Source: Candidatus Neomicrothrix sp. UBA881
GTDB lineage: Bacteria > Actinomycetota > Acidimicrobiia > Acidimicrobiales > MedAcidi-G1
Reading direction: 5' to 3'
DNA length: 37,714 bases
NCBI GenBank assembly: GCA_002294285.1
Contig: DBFL01000094.1
Location: 483-38,196 of the forward strand
Below are positions 25,831-33,123 of this stretch, piece after piece (the stretch's first letter is position 1; every line of letters begins with the position of its first letter). The translations under genes and the position numbers were made by a program. The notes below the pieces were generated by a model that was not told the origin of the DNA, searched no databases, and was given only the letters and a program-made list of their open reading frames with translations.

Positions 25831-27184
25831 GTCATTCAGTGAAGACCAATTTGATGAACAAGAAACTCACAGAGGTGGTTTCGGAGAGTTTGCAGGTGAA
25901 GAACGGGGTCTGATCGACCGTTCTTTTAGAGAGCGTATAGTTTTAGCAGGTGTGTCGCTGGAAGGTGTAGACAAGGAAATTACCGAATCATCACTTGAAG
26001 AGTTGGAAAGACTTGTTGATACCGCAGGAGCTGACACTGTTGCTCAGATAGTTCAGAACAGACACGCACCTGATAAGGCTACTTTTGTCGGAAATGGCAA
26101 AGCTAAGGAAATAAGAGCTGTTTCTGAAGAATATGATGCAGATACCGTAGTTTTCGATAATGAACTTACTCCCGCTCAACAAAGAAACTTGGAAGGAATA
26201 CTGAAACGTTCAGCTCTTGATAGAACGGCAGTTATTCTTGATATTTTTGCTCAGAATGCAAGCAGTCTAGAGGGCAAGGCTCAAGTCGAGCTTGCTCAAT
26301 TACGTTATCGATTACCGAGACTTAGAAAGTCGGGTCGCAATTTCAGTCAGCAAGCTGGGGGAATAGGTACCAGAGGGCCAGGAGAAACCCAGTTGGAGGT
26401 TGACCGTCGAAGACTTATGCGTCGGGTTCGACGTTTAGAGCAAGACATAAGCAAATTACGTCAACATCGCTCGACTCAGTCGAAAGCTAGGTCTAGAACA
26501 AGTAACCGATCTGTAGCGATCGTAGGTTATACAAATGCAGGGAAATCGACGCTCCTCAACAAGCTTACTGATGCGGGAGTCCTAGTTGAAGACCGTCTGT
26601 TCGCAACCCTTGACACTACAACTCGCAGGATGCAGTTACCCGGAGGAGAGGCAGTTTATTTAACTGACACAGTCGGATTCGTGAGAAAATTACCCCATCA
26701 GTTGGTTGAGGCGTTTAAAGCAACTTTGGATGTAGTAGTTGAAGCTGACTTGTTGCTTCATGTCATAGATGTTTCAGATCCAGATCCCGAGGGATGCATA
26801 GAGGCCGTAAGGGAAGTGTTAAGTGCAATCGGTGCTTCTGAAGTGCCCGAGTTGATGGTTTTTAACAAAATCGATAAATCAAAAGGAGTAGACCAAAAAC
26901 TTTTCAAAAGAGATGAAAACTGTGTGTCAGTTTCTGCTTCAACTGGTGAAGGGATAGAAGAGCTAATCAATAGATTAGCCACCTTACTTAGAAAATCAGA
27001 AAGAACGATTACATTAAAAGTGCCTTTTGAAAGAGGTGATATTCGAGCTATGGCTCACCGGGAAGGCTCTGTAATTAAAGAGAATTTAGAGGAATCTAAC
27101 TGGCTCATTGAAGTTAGAGCAGATAAAAGTTCCATAGGTAGGCTTGAGCAGTTTCAAGCTGGTCTTAACCCGTCAGAGATTTGA
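25823..27184 (+). CDS. hflX: GTPase HflX
   Basis: HflX is a ribosome-associated GTPase that splits stalled or hibernating ribosomes. The 453-residue protein has an HflX N-terminal domain (ADTVAQIVQNR, ATFVGNGKAKEI), a GIGTRGPGETQLEVDRR coiled linker, and a GTPase domain with G1 GYTNAGKST (about residue 235), G2 FATLDTTTRR, G3 DTVGF and G4 NKID. The order miaB-miaA-dapF-hflX is classic for actinobacteria. It overlaps dapF by eight bases. Confidence 0.96.
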   Translation: MGRSFSEDQFDEQETHRGGFGEFAGEERGLIDRSFRERIVLAGVSLEGVDKEITESSLEELERLVDTAGADTVAQIVQNRHAPDKATFVGNGKAKEIRAVSEEYDADTVVFDNELTPAQQRNLEGILKRSALDRTAVILDIFAQNASSLEGKAQVELAQLRYRLPRLRKSGRNFSQQAGGIGTRGPGETQLEVDRRRLMRRVRRLEQDISKLRQHRSTQSKARSRTSNRSVAIVGYTNAGKSTLLNKLTDAGVLVEDRLFATLDTTTRRMQLPGGEAVYLTDTVGFVRKLPHQLVEAFKATLDVVVEADLLLHVIDVSDPDPEGCIEAVREVLSAIGASEVPELMVFNKIDKSKGVDQKLFKRDENCVSVSASTGEGIEELINRLATLLRKSERTITLKVPFERGDIRAMAHREGSVIKENLEESNWLIEVRADKSSIGRLEQFQAGLNPSEI

Positions 27185-27192
27185 GTGATTAA

Positions 27193-28311
27193 GTGAAGGA
27201 AATGTTTGTTCCACCTCCATACCCCTACGAACGACTTGATGAATATAGGGCAATAGCCGAGTTGTTGCCTGGTGGGGCTGTGGATTTGTCAGTAGGCACT
27301 CCATGTGATCCAGTACCAGAAATAGTAAGTAAAGCTTTCGTCTCCAATATGAGTGTTGAATCAGCTCGTCCTTACCCTTCCTCGGTGGGAAGTGAGGATT
27401 TTCTAAGAGCGGTTTCTGAATGGTTTCATCGTTGCCTGCAGGTAGAAGTCCCTGAAACATCGATAGGTGCTTGTATAGGGACTAAGGAAATCGTTACCGG
27501 CATACCTTCAATTCTTAAACTTAGAAATCCTGAAAAGGACACAGTCCTGTATCCGGAGGTCTCATACCCTTCTTATTCGATGGGTGCTGAACTAGCTAAC
27601 TGTCGTTCAGTTTCAGTTCCAGTTGATGACAAGTGGAGGATTGACCTTTCAAGAATCAGTCAATCTGACATTGAACGAGCTACTTGCTTGTGGGTGAATA
27701 CTCCCAGCAACCCCGCAGGAGCTATTGAGGATTTAGAAGCAATTGCTGAATGGGGTAAAGAAAATGGGGTAGTGGTTCTATCAGACGAATGTTATGTCGA
27801 GTTTGTTTGGAAAAGTGATCCTGAGTCAATTCTTCAAAAAAGCGCTAAGGGGGTGATAGCGGTTCATTCACTTTCAAAGCGTTCAAATTTGGCTGGGATG
27901 AGAGTCGGGTTTTATGCCGGAGATGAGGAAATAGTTGGATATTTGCGCGAGGTTAGAAAACATCAGGGCTTTATGATCCCAGGACCAGCGCAAGTGGCTG
28001 GAATAGCAGCCTTGAGCGATCAGAACCATGTTGAAGTTCAGAAAGGGCTATATTTCGAGAGGCTTTCAAGACTGATCACGATTTTTAAAACTCTCGGAAT
28101 TGAAGCGGTGATGCCTGAAGGTTCGTTCTATCTCTGGATAGACGTGCCTGCCAATGACGAATGGAAACTAGTGGAAACTTTGGCAAAAAATTTGGGAATG
28201 GTAGTCACACCGGGAGAGTTTTTTGGTGAAAAAGGGAAGGGGAACATCAGGGTTGCTGCCGTTGCTACTGAAGATCGAATTCAACTATTGGAGCAGAGAG
28301 CTGGTGTTTAG
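27193..28311 (+). CDS. dapC: PLP-dependent aminotransferase, probable succinyldiaminopimelate transaminase (DapC)
   Basis: A 372-residue class I/II aminotransferase with NTPSNPAGA, SDECYVEF and the PLP lysine K229 in HSLSKRSNLAGMR. Actinobacterial DapC converts N-succinyl-2-amino-6-ketopimelate with glutamate. The assignment rests on the fold, the SKRSNLAGMR signature and its position between dapF/hflX and dapD-dapE. Another aminotransferase role cannot be excluded from sequence alone. The GTG start (27193) is retained; an ATG three codons on is possible. Confidence 0.88.
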   Translation: MKEMFVPPPYPYERLDEYRAIAELLPGGAVDLSVGTPCDPVPEIVSKAFVSNMSVESARPYPSSVGSEDFLRAVSEWFHRCLQVEVPETSIGACIGTKEIVTGIPSILKLRNPEKDTVLYPEVSYPSYSMGAELANCRSVSVPVDDKWRIDLSRISQSDIERATCLWVNTPSNPAGAIEDLEAIAEWGKENGVVVLSDECYVEFVWKSDPESILQKSAKGVIAVHSLSKRSNLAGMRVGFYAGDEEIVGYLREVRKHQGFMIPGPAQVAGIAALSDQNHVEVQKGLYFERLSRLITIFKTLGIEAVMPEGSFYLWIDVPANDEWKLVETLAKNLGMVVTPGEFFGEKGKGNIRVAAVATEDRIQLLEQRAGV

Positions 28312-28356
28312 TTAAAAACTTGCTTTTTTAATCGAGATAAAGAGGTAATCTCAGGT

Positions 28357-29181
28357 ATGAACGATTTAGCCAAAGAAATAGAAAACATTTGGGAAAAAAG
28401 AGAAGAATTAGCAGTTGAAGATTCAGAGGTTAACTCGCTGATCCATGAAGCTATAAATTTACTCGACACGGGTCAAGAAAGAGTAGCCGTGTATGACTCT
28501 GAGCATGGTGTCCAGGTGAATGAATGGTTGAAATTAGCTATTTTGCTTTTATTTCGTCAATCAGAAATGTCGACTCAAGAGGTAGGCCCTTTTGAATTCG
28601 TAGACAAAATACCCTTGAAGAAGGATTATTCCGAACGTCAAGTAAGGGTTGTGCCGGGTGCATCTGCGCGTTGGGGAAGCTATCAAGCACCAGGTGTTGT
28701 GATGATGCCAAGCTACGTTAATATCGGCGCGTATGTGGGTGAAAACACGATGGTTGACACATGGGCAACCGTAGGTTCCTGTGCGCAAATAGGCAAAAAC
28801 GTACATCTTTCAGGAGGGGTGGGTATTGGTGGTGTTTTAGAGCCGCCTAATGCTGTCCCTGTTTTTATCGGAGACGAGTGTTTGATTGGCAGCAGATGCA
28901 TAGTGGCAGAAGGAGCGTCTGTTGGTGAAGGCTCAGTACTTGGCGCAGGAGCAGTTCTTACTGGATCTATACCTGTAATTGATGCCGAAACAGGAGATGA
29001 GATAAGTCGAGGAATGGTTCCGCCCTGGTGTGTTGCTGTGCAAGCAAGCCGCGAAAGGGAATTCAAAGGAGGCACTTTTGGGTTACCGTGCGTTTTAGTG
29101 GTTAGGTATTTAGAGCAGGGTGAAAGACATGACAAGTCAACTCTGAATGAAGTTTTGCGCACTCACGGAGTAACGACTTGA
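28357..29181 (+). CDS. dapD: 2,3,4,5-tetrahydropyridine-2,6-dicarboxylate N-succinyltransferase
   Basis: DapD succinylates tetrahydrodipicolinate. The 274-residue protein has a short helical N-terminal domain and a left-handed beta-helix of hexapeptide repeats, with MPSYVNIGAYVGENTMVDTW and ATVGSCAQIGKNVHLSGGVG followed by IGGVLEP. Both length and sequence fit the E. coli-like form rather than the longer mycobacterial type, whose text is different. This is unusual for an actinobacterium and could reflect an older transfer or a lineage difference. It sits between dapC and dapE. Confidence 0.94.
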   Translation: MNDLAKEIENIWEKREELAVEDSEVNSLIHEAINLLDTGQERVAVYDSEHGVQVNEWLKLAILLLFRQSEMSTQEVGPFEFVDKIPLKKDYSERQVRVVPGASARWGSYQAPGVVMMPSYVNIGAYVGENTMVDTWATVGSCAQIGKNVHLSGGVGIGGVLEPPNAVPVFIGDECLIGSRCIVAEGASVGEGSVLGAGAVLTGSIPVIDAETGDEISRGMVPPWCVAVQASREREFKGGTFGLPCVLVVRYLEQGERHDKSTLNEVLRTHGVTT

Positions 29182-29199
29182 TTTGCAGATGGTGTAGCT

Positions 29200-30255
29200 A
29201 TGCGTGATTTATTGGAGTTAACCGCGGAGTTGGTTGACATACCGTCAGTTAGTTTTGAAGAAGCTCAAATTGTTTCGCGTATCGAAGAAGAACTCAGTTC
29301 AATACCTCATTTATCTCTAGATCGGGTTGGAGATAATTTGATAGCTAGAACTACTTTCGGCAAAGAACAAAGACTTGTTTTAGCTGGTCATACAGACACG
29401 GTCCCTGGAAATACGGAACTGGGCTCCAGAATTGAGGGCGATACTTGTTGGGGTCTGGGTAGTGCAGATATGAAAGGCGGCATCGCTGTAATGCTTGAGC
29501 TTGCCAGATCTGTATCGGAATATGCAGTAGATGCGACATGGGTTTTTTATGCTCGTGAAGAAGTGGCAAGTGAACATAATGGTCTAAGAGAAGTTTTCAT
29601 TGAAGCGCCTGAATTGCTCAGTGGAGATGCAGCAATTTTGGGAGAACCGACAGGTGCGCTGATCGAAGCAGGCTGCCAGGGAACAATGAGGTTTCTTCTC
29701 ACCTTAAAAGGTGTACGAGCTCATTCAGCGCGACCATGGATGGGTCGAAATGCTGTACACAGATTGAGTGGAGTTCTTGATGCTTTGGAAAAGTATGAAT
29801 TTAGAGAACCAGTAATCGATGGATGCAAATTCCGTGAAGCTATGCAAGTAGTCGGAGTTGAAGGGGGAGTGGCGGGAAATGTCATACCTGATTCAGCGAC
29901 ATTGTTGATAAACCACAGACACGCTCCAGATCGTGATTCCGCACAAGCTGAAAACCATGTCAGAGAGTTTCTTTCACCGTTCATGGAGTCAGATGATTCA
30001 GTTGAGTTGGTTGACAGAGCACCTGCTGCATCGCCCGGTTTGGATCATCCTTTATTAGCTTCTGTAGGTGCAGAAATTGAAACTCGAGCGAAGCTGGGTT
30101 GGACTGATGTTGCTTTTTTCGCCGAACAGGGAATCCCCGCTATAAATTTCGGCCCTGGAGACGCGACCTTAGCTCACACTAGCGATGAGCGGATAGAGCG
30201 TGAAAATTTAAACGTTACTTTTAAAACAATTAAAAAAGTTTTAGAAGACAGCTGA
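29200..30255 (+). CDS. dapE: Succinyl-diaminopimelate desuccinylase
   Basis: DapE removes succinate from N-succinyl-LL-diaminopimelate. The 351-residue M20-family metallohydrolase has H64-T-D66 (AGHTDTVPG), GSAD90MKGG, the general-base Glu pair at 120-121 (AREEVASEHNGL), GEPTGA, and a final zinc His in LAHTSDE. The dimerisation lid domain lies at about 165-280. With dapA, dapB, dapC, dapD and dapF in the same window, the route from aspartate semialdehyde to meso-diaminopimelate is complete. It converges on lexA with a 16-base gap. Confidence 0.94.
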   Translation: MRDLLELTAELVDIPSVSFEEAQIVSRIEEELSSIPHLSLDRVGDNLIARTTFGKEQRLVLAGHTDTVPGNTELGSRIEGDTCWGLGSADMKGGIAVMLELARSVSEYAVDATWVFYAREEVASEHNGLREVFIEAPELLSGDAAILGEPTGALIEAGCQGTMRFLLTLKGVRAHSARPWMGRNAVHRLSGVLDALEKYEFREPVIDGCKFREAMQVVGVEGGVAGNVIPDSATLLINHRHAPDRDSAQAENHVREFLSPFMESDDSVELVDRAPAASPGLDHPLLASVGAEIETRAKLGWTDVAFFAEQGIPAINFGPGDATLAHTSDERIERENLNVTFKTIKKVLEDS

Positions 30256-30271
30256 AAAAGTGACAAAAGGT

Positions 30272-30916
30272 TCAAATTTTTCTTAAAACAGTCACGACCT
30301 TGCCTATGATGCTTACTTCATCTGCTTTGTATTCAACGTCCTTATACTCTGGATTCGATGAACGTACTGTTACCTTTTCGCCTTGTTTTTTAAGACGCTT
30401 AACTCCAACTGTTCCATCAGCTTCAGGTAGTTCAACAACCAGGAGTTCGTTTTCTGAACTTGATGAACTCTCAGCTTTTACTACCACATAGTCGTTGTCG
30501 AGTATTCCATCACCTGTCATCGAGTCTCCTTTGACCCTGAGCATAAACAGATTACCGTTGCCCGTGAATTCAGCTGGAAGTGGCAGAGATTCCTCTATGT
30601 TCTCCTGTCGGAAAACTGTAACACCAGCTGCTACGTCACCGACTAGTGGAACATGCTGCACTGCTCCACGATCGACAGCGGCTCCGCTTATCGGATCGAA
30701 GCAAACTTCTATAGACCTAGCCTTATCTGGGTCGGAACGGCGTAAATATCCAAGTTTTTGAAGAGTCGCAAGATGTGTGTGAACAGTAGAAGGTGACGTC
30801 AGTCCCACTGCTTTGCATATTTCACGTACTGAAGGTGGAAAACCACGTTCTCTAGTTTCACTGTCAATAAATTCGAGTATTTGAACTTGTCGTTGTGTTA
30901 GTGAATTTTCATTCAT
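30272..30916 (-). CDS. lexA: SOS repressor LexA
   Basis: LexA represses DNA-damage genes and cleaves itself when RecA filaments form. I set the start at ATG 30914-30916, with AAAGG seven bases upstream, since a longer frame would run through the LexA boxes. The 214-residue protein has the winged-helix domain (TQRQVQILEFIDSE, PPSVREICKAVGLTSPSTVHTHL), the A97-G98 cleavage bond in GDVAAGV, catalytic S132 (GDSM) and K173 (VKRLKK). The recognition helix fits the Gram-positive GAAC-N4-GTTC box, four versions of which lie directly upstream. Confidence 0.97.
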   Translation of the reverse strand: MNENSLTQRQVQILEFIDSETRERGFPPSVREICKAVGLTSPSTVHTHLATLQKLGYLRRSDPDKARSIEVCFDPISGAAVDRGAVQHVPLVGDVAAGVTVFRQENIEESLPLPAEFTGNGNLFMLRVKGDSMTGDGILDNDYVVVKAESSSSSENELLVVELPEADGTVGVKRLKKQGEKVTVRSSNPEYKDVEYKADEVSIIGKVVTVLRKI

Positions 30917-30940
30917 AATAAAACCTTTTTTAGTTGTAAT

Positions 30941-30954
30941 CGAACAAATGTTCG
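30941..30954. promoter_or_regulatory. LexA box 1 (lexA-proximal)
   Basis: CGAACAAATGTTCG has both GAAC and GTTC half-sites intact with matching flanking C and G. It is 25 bases from the lexA start, so it should mediate LexA autorepression. Confidence 0.9.
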
Positions 30955-30972
30955 ATATCATAGTATCATGAT

Positions 30973-30986
30973 CGAACACTTGTACG
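30973..30986. promoter_or_regulatory. LexA box 2 (one mismatch)
   Basis: CGAACACTTGTACG matches the box except for GTAC in place of GTTC. It lies 32 bases from box 1. Confidence 0.75.
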
Positions 30987-30988
30987 AC

Positions 30989-31000
30989 GCACATATGTTC
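30989..31000. promoter_or_regulatory. LexA box 3 (degenerate left half)
   Basis: GCACATATGTTC matches the recA box core (GAACATATGTTC) except for one base in the left half-site. It begins 15 bases after box 2 and 15 before box 4. Confidence 0.5.
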
Positions 31001-31003
31001 CCC

Positions 31004-31015
31004 GAACAAACGTTC
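31004..31015. promoter_or_regulatory. LexA box 4 (LysM-gene proximal)
   Basis: GAACAAACGTTC has both half-sites intact. It ends just before a TTGTCA hexamer (31017-31022) that may be the -35 element of the LysM gene, so LexA bound here should block that promoter. Confidence 0.85.
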
Positions 31016-31016
31016 T

Positions 31017-31048
31017 TTGTCAAGTATTTGCTCGTTTTTCCCTATAAA
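31017..31048 (+). promoter_or_regulatory. Probable promoter of the LysM gene
   Basis: TTGTCA (31017-31022) and TATAAA (31043-31048) are separated by 20 bases, longer than the ideal 17. The -10 match is good and lies about 36 bases ahead of the start codon. Confidence 0.45.
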
Positions 31049-31083
31049 AAAGCTATGTCACACCCTCATGAAAGGATGTGTAT

Positions 31084-31467
31084 ATGAATACAGCAGCAAT
31101 TTACAACGCATACGAGTTCCCCCAAACCCCGTTAAATCATCTATCTGTAAGACCTTTACCTCAGAGTGTTTATAGACGCCGCCGCTTGGCGTTACTCGCA
31201 ATTGTTGGAATGATTGTATTTGTTAGTGTTTTATTAGCTAATGAAATCATGGGTCGAATCCACGGTGTTCCTGGAGGCTCGATAGTAGAAGCTTCCGGTA
31301 GTTCAGTCGTATATGTAGTTCAGCCTGGAGACAGTCTTTGGGGAATAGCTGAGAAGTTCAACCCGAAAGATACTGATATAAGACATACAGTTGATGAGTT
31401 AGTAAAAATTGTTGGGAGCTCGCAACTACAACCCGGTCAGCGACTTGTTTTTAACAAAGGCTTATAA
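31084..31467 (+). CDS. LysM membrane protein, probable SOS-induced division inhibitor (YneA/Rv2719c-like)
   Basis: The start is put at ATG 31084, with AAAGG eight bases upstream, two codons after an in-frame GTG. The 127-residue protein has a short cytoplasmic N-terminus, a basic RRRR anchor, one membrane segment (about 32-52) and a C-terminal LysM domain (VVYVVQPGDSLWGIAEKF to LQPGQRLVF) that would bind peptidoglycan outside the cell. The same architecture, next to and divergent from lexA, is found in Bacillus YneA and mycobacterial Rv2719c, which delay cell division during DNA damage. The multiple LexA boxes upstream support that role. The function is inferred from layout and position, not sequence identity. 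Confidence 0.85.
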   Translation: MNTAAIYNAYEFPQTPLNHLSVRPLPQSVYRRRRLALLAIVGMIVFVSVLLANEIMGRIHGVPGGSIVEASGSSVVYVVQPGDSLWGIAEKFNPKDTDIRHTVDELVKIVGSSQLQPGQRLVFNKGL

Positions 31468-31474
31468 ACAAGTC
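31442..31474. terminator. Nine-base-pair hairpin over two convergent stop codons
   Basis: GACTTGTTT (31442-31450) pairs perfectly with AAACAAGTC (31466-31474), leaving a 15-base loop. The stem covers the TAA of the LysM gene and most of the stop of the RibD-C gene on the opposite strand. Neither side has a strong T-run, so it may act as a barrier or mRNA 3' end stabiliser as well as a bidirectional terminator. Confidence 0.55.
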
Positions 31475-32225
31475 ATCTGATTGTTAAATATCTACAGAAA
31501 AGAAACTCATCTTCAAAAAGTACTCGATCTAGAGATAGTTCTGTAGGGGAGTCGACTGCTTGTTCTAGAAGCAATGGAAAAGTTTCTCCTCCTACCGCTC
31601 TAGGTGAAATACTCAAACAGAACTCATCTATGAGACCAGCGGTTAAAAGTTTTGAGTTCAGAGTGGGGCCGCCTTCACAGACCACAATTTTTCCGTTCTG
31701 TTTTAAAATATCCTCAAGTATTTTTGAAATATCCAACTCTTCGCCTGGGAAATCAATTACTTCAGCAAATGAGGAAAAGTTGGACCCATTTTTTTCAACT
31801 GATCCACTCTTTGTATAAATCAGAGGCGGCTTGTCTTCAGGAAGATTTTCGGAGAATAGACCCATTTCCGGGTCTAAATTAAGCTCCCCGGAAACAACAG
31901 CTATTCTTGGTCGTTTTTGTTGTCCTCTTGACTCACGAAATTCGGCTAAGGCACCCTCGGGTGTCCTTGGGGGTCTGTAATTTTCAGCTCTGACAGTTCC
32001 TGCGCCAACGAGGATTATGTCAGCTAGTCCTCTGATAATTTGATAAATGCTTTTATCTGCGGGTCCGCTTAAACCTCCAGCTCTTCCTTCAAAGGAAATG
32101 AAACCATCAATTGAGTTGACCATATTAAGCAAAACCCAAGGTCTTGATTTTAAAGGTTGTCTCGCGTCATTGTTGTAAACAGATATTGGGTCTACTTCAC
32201 CTTCGTCTGGAAAAATTTGCTTCAT
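31473..32225 (-). CDS. RibD C-terminal-domain reductase (pyrimidine reductase family)
   Basis: A DHFR-fold protein of about 250 residues with RPWVLLNMVNSIDGFIS, GLADIILVGAGTVRAENY, VVCEGGPTLNSKLLTAGLIDEFCLSISP. This is the reductase half of RibD that reduces the ribosylamino-pyrimidine in riboflavin synthesis; no deaminase domain is attached. Stand-alone copies are common in actinobacteria and some act on other substrates, and no other riboflavin gene is nearby. The start is ATG 32223-32225, preceded closely by AGG; a TTG nine codons upstream is possible. Confidence 0.87.
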   Translation of the reverse strand: MKQIFPDEGEVDPISVYNNDARQPLKSRPWVLLNMVNSIDGFISFEGRAGGLSGPADKSIYQIIRGLADIILVGAGTVRAENYRPPRTPEGALAEFRESRGQQKRPRIAVVSGELNLDPEMGLFSENLPEDKPPLIYTKSGSVEKNGSNFSSFAEVIDFPGEELDISKILEDILKQNGKIVVCEGGPTLNSKLLTAGLIDEFCLSISPRAVGGETFPLLLEQAVDSPTELSLDRVLFEDEFLFCRYLTIR

Positions 32226-32434
32226 ACACCTGACAGTACCGGCATTGATCAACTTTTCATTTAGAAGATTAAATTTACTTATCTGGTGAACGTTAATTTT
32301 ATTTAATTCTGAGTGGCAGGTTTAGGTATTTCCTCAATATTTCATTACTATCCTAATCAGGCGTTAAAAAATAGGTTTTAGACATTCATGAATATGCTTC
32401 CAGTTTCAACAGTTGCTTTTTGTACGGGTTTTTG
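32226..32434. other. Divergent gap between RibD-C reductase and tdk genes
   Basis: About 209 AT-rich bases. An ATTCATGAAT palindrome lies at 32384-32393 and several AT-rich hexamers could serve as promoters, but I see no confident -35/-10 pair and no RNA gene. Confidence 0.3.
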
Positions 32435-33082
32435 ATGGCATCTTTACGTTTTTCATTTGGGACCATGGGATCGGGAAAAAGCACGTTGGCTTTGCAGATC
32501 CACCACAATCTTTCCTCTAGAGGTCTTACTGGAATCCTCTGTAGTCAGTTGGACAGAGCAGGCGGAAAAGTTTCTAGTGCTCTGGGAGTTTCTGCTGATG
32601 CAGTTCAAGTTTCGCCAGGCTTCAATCTTTATGAGTTTGCTTTGAAAGAACGAGAAGACAAAGGGTCTCTTGACTACATGATCTGTGATGAGGCACAGTT
32701 CTATTCAGTTGACCAAATTGAACAGTTAGCTCGCGTAGTGGACGAATTAGACGCAGAAGTTTATGCCTTTGGACTTCTCACATCGTTTCAGGGAGAGCTG
32801 TTTGAAGGGACTAGAAGGCTTCTGGAGCTTTCGGATGAGAGAATAGAGGTCCAAGTAGAAGCACGATGCTGGTGCGGTCGCAGAGCCACTCACAATGCGA
32901 GGCTGGTAGAAGGTGAACAAGTTTATGATGGAGATTTGGTGGTAGTGGACGACCCCGAGGACCAGAAGGTAACTTATGAACTTCGTTGCCGTCAGCACTG
33001 GCTGGAAGGTGACTCTGGCCCTGAACGACAAGTTGTTCCTATACATGCCCCGCATAAGGAAATGAAAGCAGCAAACGGATAG
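32435..33082 (+). CDS. tdk: Thymidine kinase
   Basis: TK phosphorylates thymidine in the salvage route. I place the start at ATG 32435, five codons inside a TTG-starting frame. The 215-residue protein has the P-loop GTMGSGKST (residues 9-17), the catalytic DEAQFY (85-90), and a zinc lasso with C145, C147, C185 and H188 (ARCWCGRRATHNAR, CRQHW) as is typical of actinobacterial type II kinases. It lacks a strong ribosome-binding site apart from a GGG. Confidence 0.93.
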   Translation: MASLRFSFGTMGSGKSTLALQIHHNLSSRGLTGILCSQLDRAGGKVSSALGVSADAVQVSPGFNLYEFALKEREDKGSLDYMICDEAQFYSVDQIEQLARVVDELDAEVYAFGLLTSFQGELFEGTRRLLELSDERIEVQVEARCWCGRRATHNARLVEGEQVYDGDLVVVDDPEDQKVTYELRCRQHWLEGDSGPERQVVPIHAPHKEMKAANG

Positions 33083-33123
33083 TTGAACAGCGTGTCGCAC
33101 CTCAATTTCGCTAACCTTAAGAT

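Noticed and set aside
30256..30299. GTGAC/GTCAC repeat between dapE and lexA as a terminator
   Set aside because: Only five pairs with a loop of about 26 bases; not convincing.
30917..31009. N-terminal extension of LexA
   Set aside because: The extra residues come from translating the LexA boxes; the ATG at 30914-30916 has AAAGG upstream and starts a normal LexA.
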